Positions 52,139 through 61,949 of a stretch of 64,000 bases of DNA are shown piece after piece (position 1 is the first letter of the stretch; every line of letters starts with the position of its first letter). The notes beneath the pieces are model-generated. The model worked only from the letters and a program-made list of their open reading frames with translations. It was not told the DNA's origin and did no database searches. Origin of the DNA: Tetramitus jugosus (lineage: Eukaryota > Heterolobosea > Eutetramitea > Acrasida > Vahlkampfiidae); NCBI GenBank assembly GCA_937625935.1, contig OW569378.1, forward strand, positions 186,001 through 250,000, in the 5' to 3' direction. The translations under genes and the position numbers were made by a program.

Positions 52139-54667
52139 ATGTCTTCTCGGCTTCTGTTTGTTCAGCACTGTGGTGAATGGAGAGGAGGCACAATCCTCTT
52201 CTTCTTGTTCTTTCTTTCACTCTATGCTGTTTTTTCAGAAACGACAGGAGCTTTACAACTGAAATCATCAGTGCCCTATCCCATCACAAGCTACATGAAA
52301 TCTGCAGTGGAGGATCCATGCGATCCCTTGAAATTTTTTGTTGGTATCAAATCAATGCCTTACTCTTCCATTGTTCGTGGTGGAATCACGGCACAGAAGA
52401 AGCCTGGTAGTAGCACAGGTGTCACTGACATTGTTTTTCTGAATGATGGTGAGTCTGAGATGGGAGAATTGTTCATGTTGGAACGGCCATCTCAACCAGA
52501 TGGAAGTAATACGATTCCTTCTTGGTCACTTATTGTACCAGTGTATCATCACATTCGTCATCAGTTGATTCTTGTGCATTTTGAAGTGACAGAGGAGCGT
52601 TTTACTCGATTGGAGGATGTGATTGTTGATGGAGAGGATTATGATGGGCCGATTAGTGCTGTAACAGTGGTTCCCGATCCAAAATTCAATGATTTGATTC
52701 ATATTGTTCATGTGGATGGTGATGCTCTTCGTGTGTTGACGCATCTAAAGCTTCAACTCGCAGCTAATCAAAGTGGTAGTGGCAGATTGTCAAAATTTGA
52801 TATTATTATTACAAAACAGAATACGTTGCCTCGGGTCGTACCATTGGTGACCGATGTTGATGAAGGTTGCCATTTAATTGTGGGTGAAGACATGTTCTAT
52901 TTTGTTGAAAAGTATTATCCATCAGCCGAAGGACCGATAGCGAGATCATTTAAGGTTACTCCTGAGCGGTTGGCCACAGTTGTGCTCCGGTGGTCAAGAA
53001 ACTTTGTGGATACTGCTCTTTTAACACACGTGTTTCAGAACAACATTAACTCTGTTGCGATTGTTGTTCAGTTCGACAGCGAAACAGCTCTCCTTTTTGG
53101 AAGTCCGTCTTCCCTTCCTGGGTCAGACTCAATGACCATGATCGAAGGTTCATATATTGGAAACACATTTTTTTCGATGGACAAGCGACTTGATATATTG
53201 TATATTATGAATCAGGCGCTCATAGATGATGAAGATGACTTTGGTATTGCCCCAGCCTATGTTAGGATTGTCGATTATTACGCAAAAAATATAACTCAAA
53301 TCGGGGAGCGATATGAAGGTGAGATAACCTTTCAAGTTCCATTCTACCTTAACGAAAACGTAACGGGTTTGGCTTATGGTGGCTACACTCCTAATTTTTT
53401 CGATAATCAAGGCTTGTATTTAAGTAGCGTTGCCACAGACGGGGCTCTTAGATCCAAAGATTTGGGAACTATTGCAGGCACTCAAGTCTGTTCGTTTTAT
53501 TCCCACTACTACAATCAATTTTTCTATTTTTCTGGAATTGTAACTGCCAAATTTGTGCGTTACGATAAGACACTTAATAGAGTGGAAACAAGGATAATGG
53601 ATGACATCTTTAATAATATGCAATCTTGCGAAATAGATCAATCAGGGAAATATGCTTGGATTGCAGCCTCCAATTTAAAGCATCGAGGCATCATCAAATT
53701 GGATCTCCAATCTCTCACCGTTGTTGCAACACAAGCTTTTCAGTTTGTTCAAGCTTCATTTGTTATAGCTACTGATGAATATATTATCGTGGGAGCTAAT
53801 TTTGGTTCTAGTCTCATTCGAATGCCAATCAATAATCTAACGGATGTATCCTTGTATGAAGTTAAAGAACCTGGGCTACTTCAATACCGCTCTGTGTTCT
53901 TGTCAAAGGACAAGCAACACTTGTTTATTCCTATAAGGAGCGTAGAGTCAGGAATCTCCATCTATCCAATGTCCATTAAGGATTTCACTCTCCTTCCTCC
54001 AACTCGAGTGTTAGATCCTTCATCTCGGATGGCGTGTGTAATTCATGACACGCAAGACCGCTTCTTTATTGGAGTGAACAAGGATACACCAACTGAACAA
54101 TGTTCTATTATAAGTGTAGCATTTGACAGGAAGGATCAGAAGCTAAAACTACCAACAGAGTATCATGTGAGTATGGATAAGGATATGGGTATTGAGTGTC
54201 AGGTGCTGACCTGTTTTCAATCAAATGATGACAAGTATGGGTATTTTGCAACTTCTCACAAGTATTTGCTTGCTGTGGATCTATCCCAAACAAAAACCAA
54301 GATGACCATTATTGATCGTCTGGCTGTCAACCAAGAATTCAAGTCAGTTAAAACTAGTTCAAGATCGGCATTTGTCATGGAAGATGGCAACATATATTTG
54401 TTTGATATTTTTATTGGAGGGGATTATTCGAAGGAGCGCAAAGGGATCATGTATCTAATTGTTGGTTGTTCAGTAGGAGGAATCATCATTGCTTGTGGTG
54501 TGCTCATTGGTTTGGTTGTTGCTGCGACTCGCCATGCATGCTGCACCAGAAATTATGGAAAGAGCAAATATTTGAAAAAGCTCTCCAATGACATTCAGAT
54601 GCAACAAATGTTCCTCTTGCATGATGATATTCCAGATTTGGCCATGAGTCACGAAACTTCCCTGTAA
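52139..54667 (+). CDS. Large type I membrane protein with beta-propeller-like ectodomain
   Basis: From the ATG at 52139 the protein has 843 residues (an upstream ATG at 52094 would add 15). A hydrophobic signal segment (GGTILFFLFFLSLYAVFS) leads to an ectodomain of about 750 residues. It has repeated strand-turn units such as KYAWIAASNLKHRGIIKLDL and KYGYFATSHKYLLAVDLS, which fit beta-propeller blades of the NHL/YVTN type; I cannot count blades reliably. One membrane helix (IMYLIVGCSVGGIIIACGVLIGLVV) and a short tail (about 45 residues) with Cys-Cys-Thr follow. I take it as a surface adhesin- or receptor-like protein. The family is probably large in this organism, but only this copy is in the window. 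Confidence 0.72.
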   Translation: MSSRLLFVQHCGEWRGGTILFFLFFLSLYAVFSETTGALQLKSSVPYPITSYMKSAVEDPCDPLKFFVGIKSMPYSSIVRGGITAQKKPGSSTGVTDIVFLNDGESEMGELFMLERPSQPDGSNTIPSWSLIVPVYHHIRHQLILVHFEVTEERFTRLEDVIVDGEDYDGPISAVTVVPDPKFNDLIHIVHVDGDALRVLTHLKLQLAANQSGSGRLSKFDIIITKQNTLPRVVPLVTDVDEGCHLIVGEDMFYFVEKYYPSAEGPIARSFKVTPERLATVVLRWSRNFVDTALLTHVFQNNINSVAIVVQFDSETALLFGSPSSLPGSDSMTMIEGSYIGNTFFSMDKRLDILYIMNQALIDDEDDFGIAPAYVRIVDYYAKNITQIGERYEGEITFQVPFYLNENVTGLAYGGYTPNFFDNQGLYLSSVATDGALRSKDLGTIAGTQVCSFYSHYYNQFFYFSGIVTAKFVRYDKTLNRVETRIMDDIFNNMQSCEIDQSGKYAWIAASNLKHRGIIKLDLQSLTVVATQAFQFVQASFVIATDEYIIVGANFGSSLIRMPINNLTDVSLYEVKEPGLLQYRSVFLSKDKQHLFIPIRSVESGISIYPMSIKDFTLLPPTRVLDPSSRMACVIHDTQDRFFIGVNKDTPTEQCSIISVAFDRKDQKLKLPTEYHVSMDKDMGIECQVLTCFQSNDDKYGYFATSHKYLLAVDLSQTKTKMTIIDRLAVNQEFKSVKTSSRSAFVMEDGNIYLFDIFIGGDYSKERKGIMYLIVGCSVGGIIIACGVLIGLVVAATRHACCTRNYGKSKYLKKLSNDIQMQQMFLLHDDIPDLAMSHETSL

Positions 54668-54797
54668 TTGTATTTGACCGAGAATAAATTTTGTAACGTT
54701 CCATTTTCCCTCCATTTTTCGAACAACAGATCAAGTGGAAAAAAGGCCAAGGTGAATTGCTGTGTAGCACAAGCTCTCTTTTGTTCGTTGTTTTGGC

Positions 54798-56695
54798 ATG
54801 AATAGCTCCTCCAATAATAGTCACAATCCGTTCACAAGTCCTGACAATGATATCGATAACTTTCCACAGTTTCCCAACGATTCCTATTTCGAACATGTGC
54901 CAAAGCACGACGACGACGACGATTTTGGAGAAGAGGATGACGAAGAAGAGGACGAACATCATAATGTTGCCAGCCATTTGATCGATGATGATGTGGATCA
55001 TCTACACCTTGAGGAACAGAATGACGATGGATTTGGAGGCAGTCCTTTTGGTCATGTTCGCTCACTGCAAGGCAACAACGACATTTCCAATATTTCACTC
55101 AATCTGAGTATTGATACGCTTGCAAAAGTGAAGCCTGTTGATATTTCGAATATTGAGAGCTTTCTGGAGCAGAAGCACAGGGAGGAAATGGACGAACTAA
55201 GGATGAGAAACGAGATTGAGCGTGAAGATCAACAGTATTTTGATCAAAGAGCTGAAGAATTGTCACCACAGTCAAAAGCAAAGAAGAGAATTGTGTTGTA
55301 TGATACAGAGAATGAACCTATGACTCCTGAGAGAGTAGTGGTCACTCCTATGAGTGCCACAAGGAGACTTCGGCATGGGTTGTATTCACCTGTGGGAGTG
55401 CAAACTGATTTGTCAATATCGCCTGCAATGGTACGTATGAGGAACTTTTGGTTGTGCATTATGTGGTAATGTTTTGATTGGGTGTGATAACCATTTATTG
55501 ATTAGAGTGTTGAATGTACATTGTATGGTGACAGTCGCGTTCACATTGAAGAAACTCGAAATTCAGACACACCACCCAAGACAAAGTCCTTGTTGCAGTC
55601 TCCTGATTTTATGTCTCCAATTACTTCTCGCACACCAGTGAGAGGGATTCAGTCACCCAAGTTTTTAATGTCACCCAACACAGAAGGACGGAGGCGAACG
55701 CCCATGACTGGACAAGGGGAACCAGATTTTCTATCTCCTATTAGACCAGGTAAGCAACTTTATTCGTTTTATTGTATATAACCTTATTTCTAAACTTGTT
55801 TAGAGCATACACCTATGCGGAATCAGCTGCAATCACCACAATTCATGAGTCCTTTCCTTATACACAGTAGTAAGAAGGCAACTCCAGAAGCAGCCCCAGT
55901 AATGTCACCTGTAACCGAACAACGGGAGCCATCTATACATGAACAAACATCAGGAATACATCATTCTATGCATGAAACCTCAAAGTCCGACTCAAAGCTA
56001 TCCAACAAGAGAGCATCTGTGGTTAAGAGATTACCATTTGAACAAGCGATTGATGTGAACAATTACGATAGTATCATAGGGGAGTTGCATCGACATTCGA
56101 GTGGCAGTTCGTTGTACCTCGACATTCCAAACACCTCTCAAAACTCTGTAGATAGTCCTCGAAGCACGAGCCGGCAACGAGACACGCACAAATCTGTGTC
56201 CTTCTCTCCATCGACAAAGGACAACACCAGACACATCGATGATTCAAGATTGCACTATAGTATGTAACTCCATTTATTTTTTATAAAGTTAGGAGCTGTG
56301 TTTTCTCACTCGATATCTGAAACTAAAAAGCCACGATACAAACGCCAGAGCAGCAACCTGACAATAGAGTACCATGTGACAAAAATTTGCATCATTCACA
56401 CCATGTTGTGTGTAGTGTGTGCTCCACACCAATTGCGTTGAATCCATATAATTTCGACTTGAAATGTACTCAGGATTCCTCTGACAAGAGAATATCTGGT
56501 CGATCAATATCACCACCTACTCGTCGATCGTATCCATTTACGGTTAGCCCTCATCGGTTCATAAGCTCTCACTTGAACAAATCGCTGTATACACGACCTT
56601 TATCTCCGGTTAACTATGAGTTCTTTAAGGCGAGATACAAAACGCAACTCAAGTATATCGATGGGCAAGAAAGAGCAAACCGACCATTCACATAA
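54798..56695 (+). CDS. Ser-Pro-rich protein with SPxFMSP repeats, four exons
   Basis: Exons 54798-55430, 55506-55749, 55804-56259 and 56349-56695 join to 559 residues. Introns are short (75, 54, 89 bp); donors are GTACGT, GTAAGC and GTATGT. All joins keep frame. The N-terminus is acidic and His-containing; a charged helix follows (about 115-150, EQKHREEMDELRMRNEIERE). The middle holds four near-copies of a motif SPxF(M/L)SP (LQSPDFMSPI, IQSPKFLMSP, EPDFLSPI, LQSPQFMSPF) at 55590-55853 plus many SP and TP sites. The last exon has CDKN..HH..VVCSVC, which may bind zinc. I infer a phospho-regulated (CDK or MAPK) protein; family not recognised. Exon 4 start is the least sure boundary (56349 chosen by frame and CGCCAG). 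Confidence 0.68.
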
Positions 56696-56735
56696 AAGCC
56701 TGTCACAGCAAAAATATGGCCATTATCAACTTTAA

Positions 56736-58385
56736 CTACAACTCATCGTGCAATGTATGAAATGATGGATGGACAACTCGATTCAACTCGGCGATGACAC
56801 GCTCATCCATACCTGGCTCCAATTTGAATTCGATCAATTGTTTCGGTTCAGCTGAGTCGCTATTCGGCTGAAGGAATAAATACACCCTCGGTTTCGATGT
56901 ATCGAGTTGAATATTGTATGGATCAAGGATTTGCTGCACTTCTCGCTCACTCGTGCTATTCACCTCCAATTTGACTGTATCAATAAATTTGATGCGAGAA
57001 AACTCGTTCAAGGAAGGGAGAGACAAGTGAGATTCCTCATACACTAAAGCCAAGATACTCCCAGTTCTTTCCTTCATAATTGTATTCCACTTCTCCAATG
57101 TATGAACATGATATCTTCTATTTTTTGGTGTTAAAATCTGCTTGTACAGCCATTTCATAATACTGTTGACTGATCTATCTCCCTTGTATTCGATATATTC
57201 GTTTCGATTCACCTTGTTCAATGTCAATCCCCCAAAACCTTCAATTTCCTCCAAAATGGTCTTTCGAATGAACAAGCCATCGAATCGTGTTGTGTCGCCA
57301 TCTCCATCAATAATCATTTGATTGTCAAAGAATCGTGATTGTGATGATGACGACGAAGATGATGATTCATCAGAGGTCAACGACGAGGAAGAAGGACTCA
57401 TTGAGGAGCGAGATGATGCAGCCGAAGGGTTATGGCTATACAAGTGCCTATTTTTCTTTGATGATGCATATCTCGACTCTTCATCATCATCCTCATCATT
57501 GTCATCCCCATTCTCGCCACCATCATATCCAAGCAGATCGGACCACTTCATATCGAAGTCATTGATATTTTCATCTTGACTGTTTCTTCGTCTCGCACGA
57601 TCCTCCTCTTCTTCCTCACGTGTTCGTTCACCACCACCACCATCATCATCAGTACTCTGCTTTCTTCTCTTCTTCTTCTTGTCGAGCGCAACTGACACTG
57701 ATTCCGTATCATTTGACTCGGCATGAGTCTCTAACAGCATCAACGATGGAAATCCTCGAATTCCCAACTCAAATGCCAACGCACTATTCTTATATCCATC
57801 TAGTTTTGCAATCGTAATGTTGCGAATCTCTGGAAAGGTGTCCAACTTGATACGATGAACCAACTGCACAAACGAATCGACAAAATCCGAGGACCAAGCA
57901 CATCGAATCGAAGGTGCATACAAGAACAATAGTATGGGTCGATTTCGATAAGAAACAATTGACTCCCAATTGCTTTCATTCAGTTCCTTGACACGCACAG
58001 ATAGTACTCTTGATTCGTGACCTTCTTGATCTTTATCATCATCACCATTGTTGTTGTTGTTGTTGGTAGTAGTGACAATGATTGGAATTTGCAAATCTTG
58101 TTGCTCTGGCAAGTAACGATAGACTTCAGATGATTTGAATGCGTTGAATGGATGTTGTTGAACATAGTAGGTGGCACCAATGAGAACCAACATGACAATC
58201 AAACGAAACAGGAAGCCTTTAAGTGAGTAGTAGGAGTAATTGGGTGCGTTGGGGTCAGTGTTGTTGATGAGATGTTGGTTGATCATGTTCATGATGTTGT
58301 TGTTGGTTGGATCGTGAACATGATGTTGTTCATCAGCAGCAGGTTCATCATCATGATGATCTTCTTGTTGTGGTTGTTGATGCAT
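56736..58385 (-). CDS. Membrane-anchored thioredoxin-like protein with degenerate active site
   Basis: A 549-residue protein. An Asp/His/Asn-rich cytosolic start (1 to about 55) precedes one membrane helix (GFLFRLIVMLVLIGATYYV). The rest is likely luminal. A thioredoxin-like fold is recognised by PILLFLYAPSIRCAWSSDFVDSF, where the usual WCxxC is replaced by SIRCAW (one Cys), and by GIRGFPSLMLL with the cis-Pro. A very long charged Ser/Asp/Arg-rich insert (about 225-355) splits the domain, followed by YIEYKGDRSVNSIMKWLYKQI. With a single Cys, disulfide exchange is unlikely; a chaperone or structural role is more probable. The Asp/Ser-rich insert explains the shadow frames on the plus strand here. 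Confidence 0.72.
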   Translation of the reverse strand: MHQQPQQEDHHDDEPAADEQHHVHDPTNNNIMNMINQHLINNTDPNAPNYSYYSLKGFLFRLIVMLVLIGATYYVQQHPFNAFKSSEVYRYLPEQQDLQIPIIVTTTNNNNNNGDDDKDQEGHESRVLSVRVKELNESNWESIVSYRNRPILLFLYAPSIRCAWSSDFVDSFVQLVHRIKLDTFPEIRNITIAKLDGYKNSALAFELGIRGFPSLMLLETHAESNDTESVSVALDKKKKRRKQSTDDDGGGGERTREEEEEDRARRRNSQDENINDFDMKWSDLLGYDGGENGDDNDEDDDEESRYASSKKNRHLYSHNPSAASSRSSMSPSSSSLTSDESSSSSSSSQSRFFDNQMIIDGDGDTTRFDGLFIRKTILEEIEGFGGLTLNKVNRNEYIEYKGDRSVNSIMKWLYKQILTPKNRRYHVHTLEKWNTIMKERTGSILALVYEESHLSLPSLNEFSRIKFIDTVKLEVNSTSEREVQQILDPYNIQLDTSKPRVYLFLQPNSDSAEPKQLIEFKLEPGMDERVIAELNRVVHPSFHTLHDEL

Positions 58386-58675
58386 TTTTGGAGGTTTTTT
58401 GACCTTGGAGGAATTACGGCGGGAGATCGAGGGAAGAAATGTTGGCGCCCAATACGTAGTTCATACGTGCCGTTCGAAACTGCACTGCCTCTCACAAGGA
58501 GGGTCTGTTCAATTCACGTGTCTGAAAACAGGCACTCACGCAGATATCGAAAAAAAGCATCTCCCAAATCACACAATCCAAGAAAAAAACAAGAAGATAT
58601 TCAGTGACACTGGCCACTCGCAAATACAAGGAAAAACCATCCACATCTACCACCATATCACCCAATAGCTTACAG

Positions 58676-60373
58676 ATGCAACACAGAGAGCAACCACTTC
58701 AGGTCGTTCTTGTTGGTTGTGGTCATTCGACATTGCAACTCATTCGACATGTTCATGAGCAAATCTTGTTGGCCGAAACATCGAGAAGAGCAGCATCAGA
58801 CATGAAACTCCAAATGATTACCTCGCCTCACTTTGTGCAATACACTCTGATTCATGATTGTCCCTATGCTGTGCACAGTGATATGATTCCAGGTGTGATT
58901 TCTGGTCAGTACGAGCTATCTGAGTGCATGTTTGATCTGGAAGCCATGATACACTCGATCAATGGAAGGTTTGTTTGTGCAAAAGCAAAATCAATTGATT
59001 GGTATAAGAATCAAGTCATGTGTGAGAGTATGAATGAGTCGGAATTGGACTTTCTGTTCAAAGAGGAAGAATGTATCAATAGGAGAATGAAAGCTGCTGC
59101 TCAAAGAAACTCTGTGCGAAGAAGCAAGAGATATGCGACAAATAGTCATATTAGTTGCAACACGGCAGATAACGATCTGAATAGTGCAATGAGTGATGTA
59201 ATGAGTACGTGCAGTGCTGTAAGCTATAGCACAACGATGACAAGTACAACAAATCATACATCGAATCATTTTGGTGGTGATCAAGAATCGTACATGGCTT
59301 CTTCGTTGTCCACTCCGCGTCAATCTCTTCGGTCAAAACGACGAAGAACAACAACCATTCCATTCGATGTTATTGTTGTTGATGTTGACTCACAGTGTCA
59401 ATCGATTGAAACCGTGCCTGGAGCGCAACAGTATGCAATAACAGCTCGACCAATGGTTCAACTACCGTCCAAAATACTGGCACAGGAGCAAATCTTTTTC
59501 AATCAAGTGAACTCTGGTAGCTATACCATACGGTACTATCGTATTGTTGTAGTTGGCGCTGGCGCTTTAGGTGTCGAACTCTTGTGTTGTATCGCTGCTC
59601 GATTCGACAAAACGTTTGCTCATTTGAAGCACTTGGTCAAGTTCGAGTACACTATTATTGACGAGCAAGAAAGTTTTGAACAGACATTGGGATCGAGAAG
59701 ACTAGGTAGATCAGTGAGGCGGAACGTATTCGAAGCGCACAACAATTTTACCAGCATATTTGACGCTAAGCCAACGCATGTACATAATAACACGATTGAT
59801 TTAGACAACGGAGCAACTATACCTTATGATATGCTTGTTTGGGCCACTGGAGCTGCTCCTTCAGAGCTATTGAAGCATGCTGACAGCCCGCTTGATTCCA
59901 AGGGATTCCTCCGTGTGAATCAACATTTGCAGGGCTGGACTCATTCAACACTATTCGTTGCAGGTGATAGTGCCAGTGTAGAAGAATATGAAGATATGGC
60001 AAAGTCTAGTGTAAATGCCATTCGTATGGGCCCCACTTTAACACACAACGTTCTTAAAGTAATTCAACAAATGTGGATTCATCACTACAAGACACAACTG
60101 GCGAAAAAGCCAATAGAGAATGGAAAGAGATCCCTCTTACAACCCATGTCTGAAGTCTTTCGGCACTTGGAGCTCTTTAGGCCGAAATCGCGTTATCTCA
60201 CACTTTTGAACATTGGAACGGGAAGTGCGATTGGCGGATACTTGGGATTCAGCTTCGGTCCGTACAAGTGGGTTTTCTCCTTGAAGAATCGGTTTGACCA
60301 GAAACTTGCGAGCAGCTTCCCACAGGCAAAAATTCAACCAATCGTCCTGTCAAAGCTCGCTCCAGCTTCGTAG
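58676..60373 (+). CDS. FAD/NAD pyridine nucleotide-disulfide oxidoreductase of SelD-N-terminal type
   Basis: From the ATG at 58676 the protein has 565 residues; the open frame starts earlier (58604) only with a GTG. It begins VVLVGCGHSTLQLIRHV (FAD-binding GxGH) and has DMIPGVISGQYE, the pattern of proteins fused to or next to selenide water dikinase (SelD) in many bacteria and algae (TIGR03169-type, from memory). Second nucleotide motif VVVGAGALGVE; FAD motif LFVAGDSA. The C-terminus (YLTLLNIGTGSAIGG, FGPYKWVFSLKNRFDQK) is typical of that group. A basic, Ser/Thr-rich insert of about 90 residues (about 120-235) interrupts the first domain. No SelD domain is attached here. A link to selenium use is inference only; NDH2-type or AIF/AMID enzymes are the alternatives. 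Confidence 0.82.
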   Translation: MQHREQPLQVVLVGCGHSTLQLIRHVHEQILLAETSRRAASDMKLQMITSPHFVQYTLIHDCPYAVHSDMIPGVISGQYELSECMFDLEAMIHSINGRFVCAKAKSIDWYKNQVMCESMNESELDFLFKEEECINRRMKAAAQRNSVRRSKRYATNSHISCNTADNDLNSAMSDVMSTCSAVSYSTTMTSTTNHTSNHFGGDQESYMASSLSTPRQSLRSKRRRTTTIPFDVIVVDVDSQCQSIETVPGAQQYAITARPMVQLPSKILAQEQIFFNQVNSGSYTIRYYRIVVVGAGALGVELLCCIAARFDKTFAHLKHLVKFEYTIIDEQESFEQTLGSRRLGRSVRRNVFEAHNNFTSIFDAKPTHVHNNTIDLDNGATIPYDMLVWATGAAPSELLKHADSPLDSKGFLRVNQHLQGWTHSTLFVAGDSASVEEYEDMAKSSVNAIRMGPTLTHNVLKVIQQMWIHHYKTQLAKKPIENGKRSLLQPMSEVFRHLELFRPKSRYLTLLNIGTGSAIGGYLGFSFGPYKWVFSLKNRFDQKLASSFPQAKIQPIVLSKLAPAS

Positions 60374-60544
60374 CGAAATCCTTTCCAATTTATGGTTCAG
60401 TCACGATGGAAGGTTGTTGTAAAATTTCAACCCTCCAGTTGGATTCTGTGCATTTCCTCCGCTCCAAAATCCACAGCAAAATTATGCGCCACACAGCACA
60501 AGAAAACACACAAAAAAAAAGCTAATCACACAAACAATTTTACA

Positions 60545-61441
60545 ATGAACAAGAGTCTATTGTGTTCACTCGTCCTCTTGGTCGTGTTCCTTTTTGCTTC
60601 CACTGTCTCTGCTAACAGTTGTACCAAGACATTCACTGTCAAGGGCAAGGATTACAAATTTGACTTGAACGGTTTGTCCAGACCGTACGTATGATACTTT
60701 TTTTCTCAGTGTGAAAGCTTTTGAACATCATGAATATTGACAATCATTTTTTTTTTTCGTATCATGATGATTTTCATCACTAATAGTGAAGGTTATAAAG
60801 CAAAGGGTGCTGATGGCTACAATTACTACATTAGCTTCTGCTCCGCAGTGACTGCACCTGCTGCTTCTTGTGCCAAGGATGGTAGCTACAAGGGATGGCA
60901 ATTGTCTGATGATCAAAACAACTGTTTCCCAATTGCTATGGGTGGTGATGATGGTGTTTCCATGGAATTGATTGATCCTGATAATGTCGAAGGTGGTATC
61001 TTGATCAAGATGAAGACTGTTGACGGAACCTACAACCGTGGTGCTGAGATTCAACTCTCCTGCCAAAAGAACACCAAGATTGGTGATGTGTCTGTTACTG
61101 AAAAGAAGGACGGTCTCTACACCAGTATCTATCACTTCAACATGAAGAGTAGCTATGCTTGCATTGGTGGTGGTTCCTCTGGTGGTAGAAAGTGCGCTTT
61201 GGGATGTGTCTATGGTGTTGGTGGATTGTTGATGACATTGTCTTTGGTTGCTCTCATTTTGTACTTTATTATTGGATTTGTTTTGTGCAAGTTTGTCTGG
61301 AAGAAGGAAGGAATGGAAGTCATTCCTAATGTTGAATTCTGGAAGGATTTGCCATTCTTGTTGAAGGATGGTGCCATGTTCTGGGTTGACTTGTTCCGTT
61401 CAGTCACCAAGAAGGGTCAGTACACTGAAGTGACTGCCTAA
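60545..61441 (+). CDS. MRH-domain (mannose-6-phosphate receptor / Atg27-like) type I membrane protein, two exons
   Basis: Exons 60545-60684 and 60787-61441 join to 264 residues. The intron (102 bp) starts GTACGT and ends ACTAATAG, completing a Pro codon. A signal peptide (1-23) leads to a luminal MRH domain (about 26-165): SCTKTFTVKGKDYKFDLNGL, ISFCSAVTAP, YNRGAEIQLSC and ends in ...YHFNMKSSYAC. The Arg in YNRG and conserved Cys pattern fit an MRH fold. One helix (LLMTLSLVALILYFIIGFVLC) and a cytosolic tail of about 55 residues ending TEVTA follow. Size and shape resemble Atg27 and the small cation-dependent M6P receptor. It likely sorts cargo in the Golgi, endosome or autophagy pathway. Glycan binding is not proven. 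Confidence 0.85.
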
Positions 61442-61949
61442 ATTTTTTTTTGAGCAGAACTTTTCTCATGCTATATCAGCATGGGTTTTTGTGGACACAT
61501 GTTTGTTGGTCAACTCGAGCAATGATTCGTTCTGCTTTTGGCCACAAGATGTGGTGTGTCTTCCTTCTTGTTTGTTGAAGTGGATACATTGATAAATAGT
61601 CGTATAGAAATAAACAACCAAGTAATTTAATCATTTCTTCTTCTCTCTTGTGCCTCATTGCAAACGCAAGCGACTATATGAGTCCCGATACTTTCTTCTG
61701 GATGTCTTGCACAAACCTGATATCGGTTGTGGATGAACTCTACTCAATATCTCACCAACAATGAGTGGTAAGGTCTGTTGTGAGCTAGCCAGTCTTCGTG
61801 AGAGATTCAAATGCGGACTTGTAGATTCACAACGGCCAGAGCTCAAGCGGAAGAACAAGGTCTTTGAAAGCTTTCATCATCCAATAACATTTCAACAACA
61901 AACATCAACAGTAGCAACAACAAAAAAGAAACCAACAACAACAACAACC
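61442..61949. other. Spacer between MRH protein gene and Imp2-like gene
   Basis: About 508 bp. After the MRH stop there is a short inverted repeat CATGCT/AGCATG (61467-61483). An in-frame ATG at 61761 would extend the next protein by 63 residues, but from 61890 the text is CAA-rich leader, so I start that gene at 61950. Confidence 0.45.
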
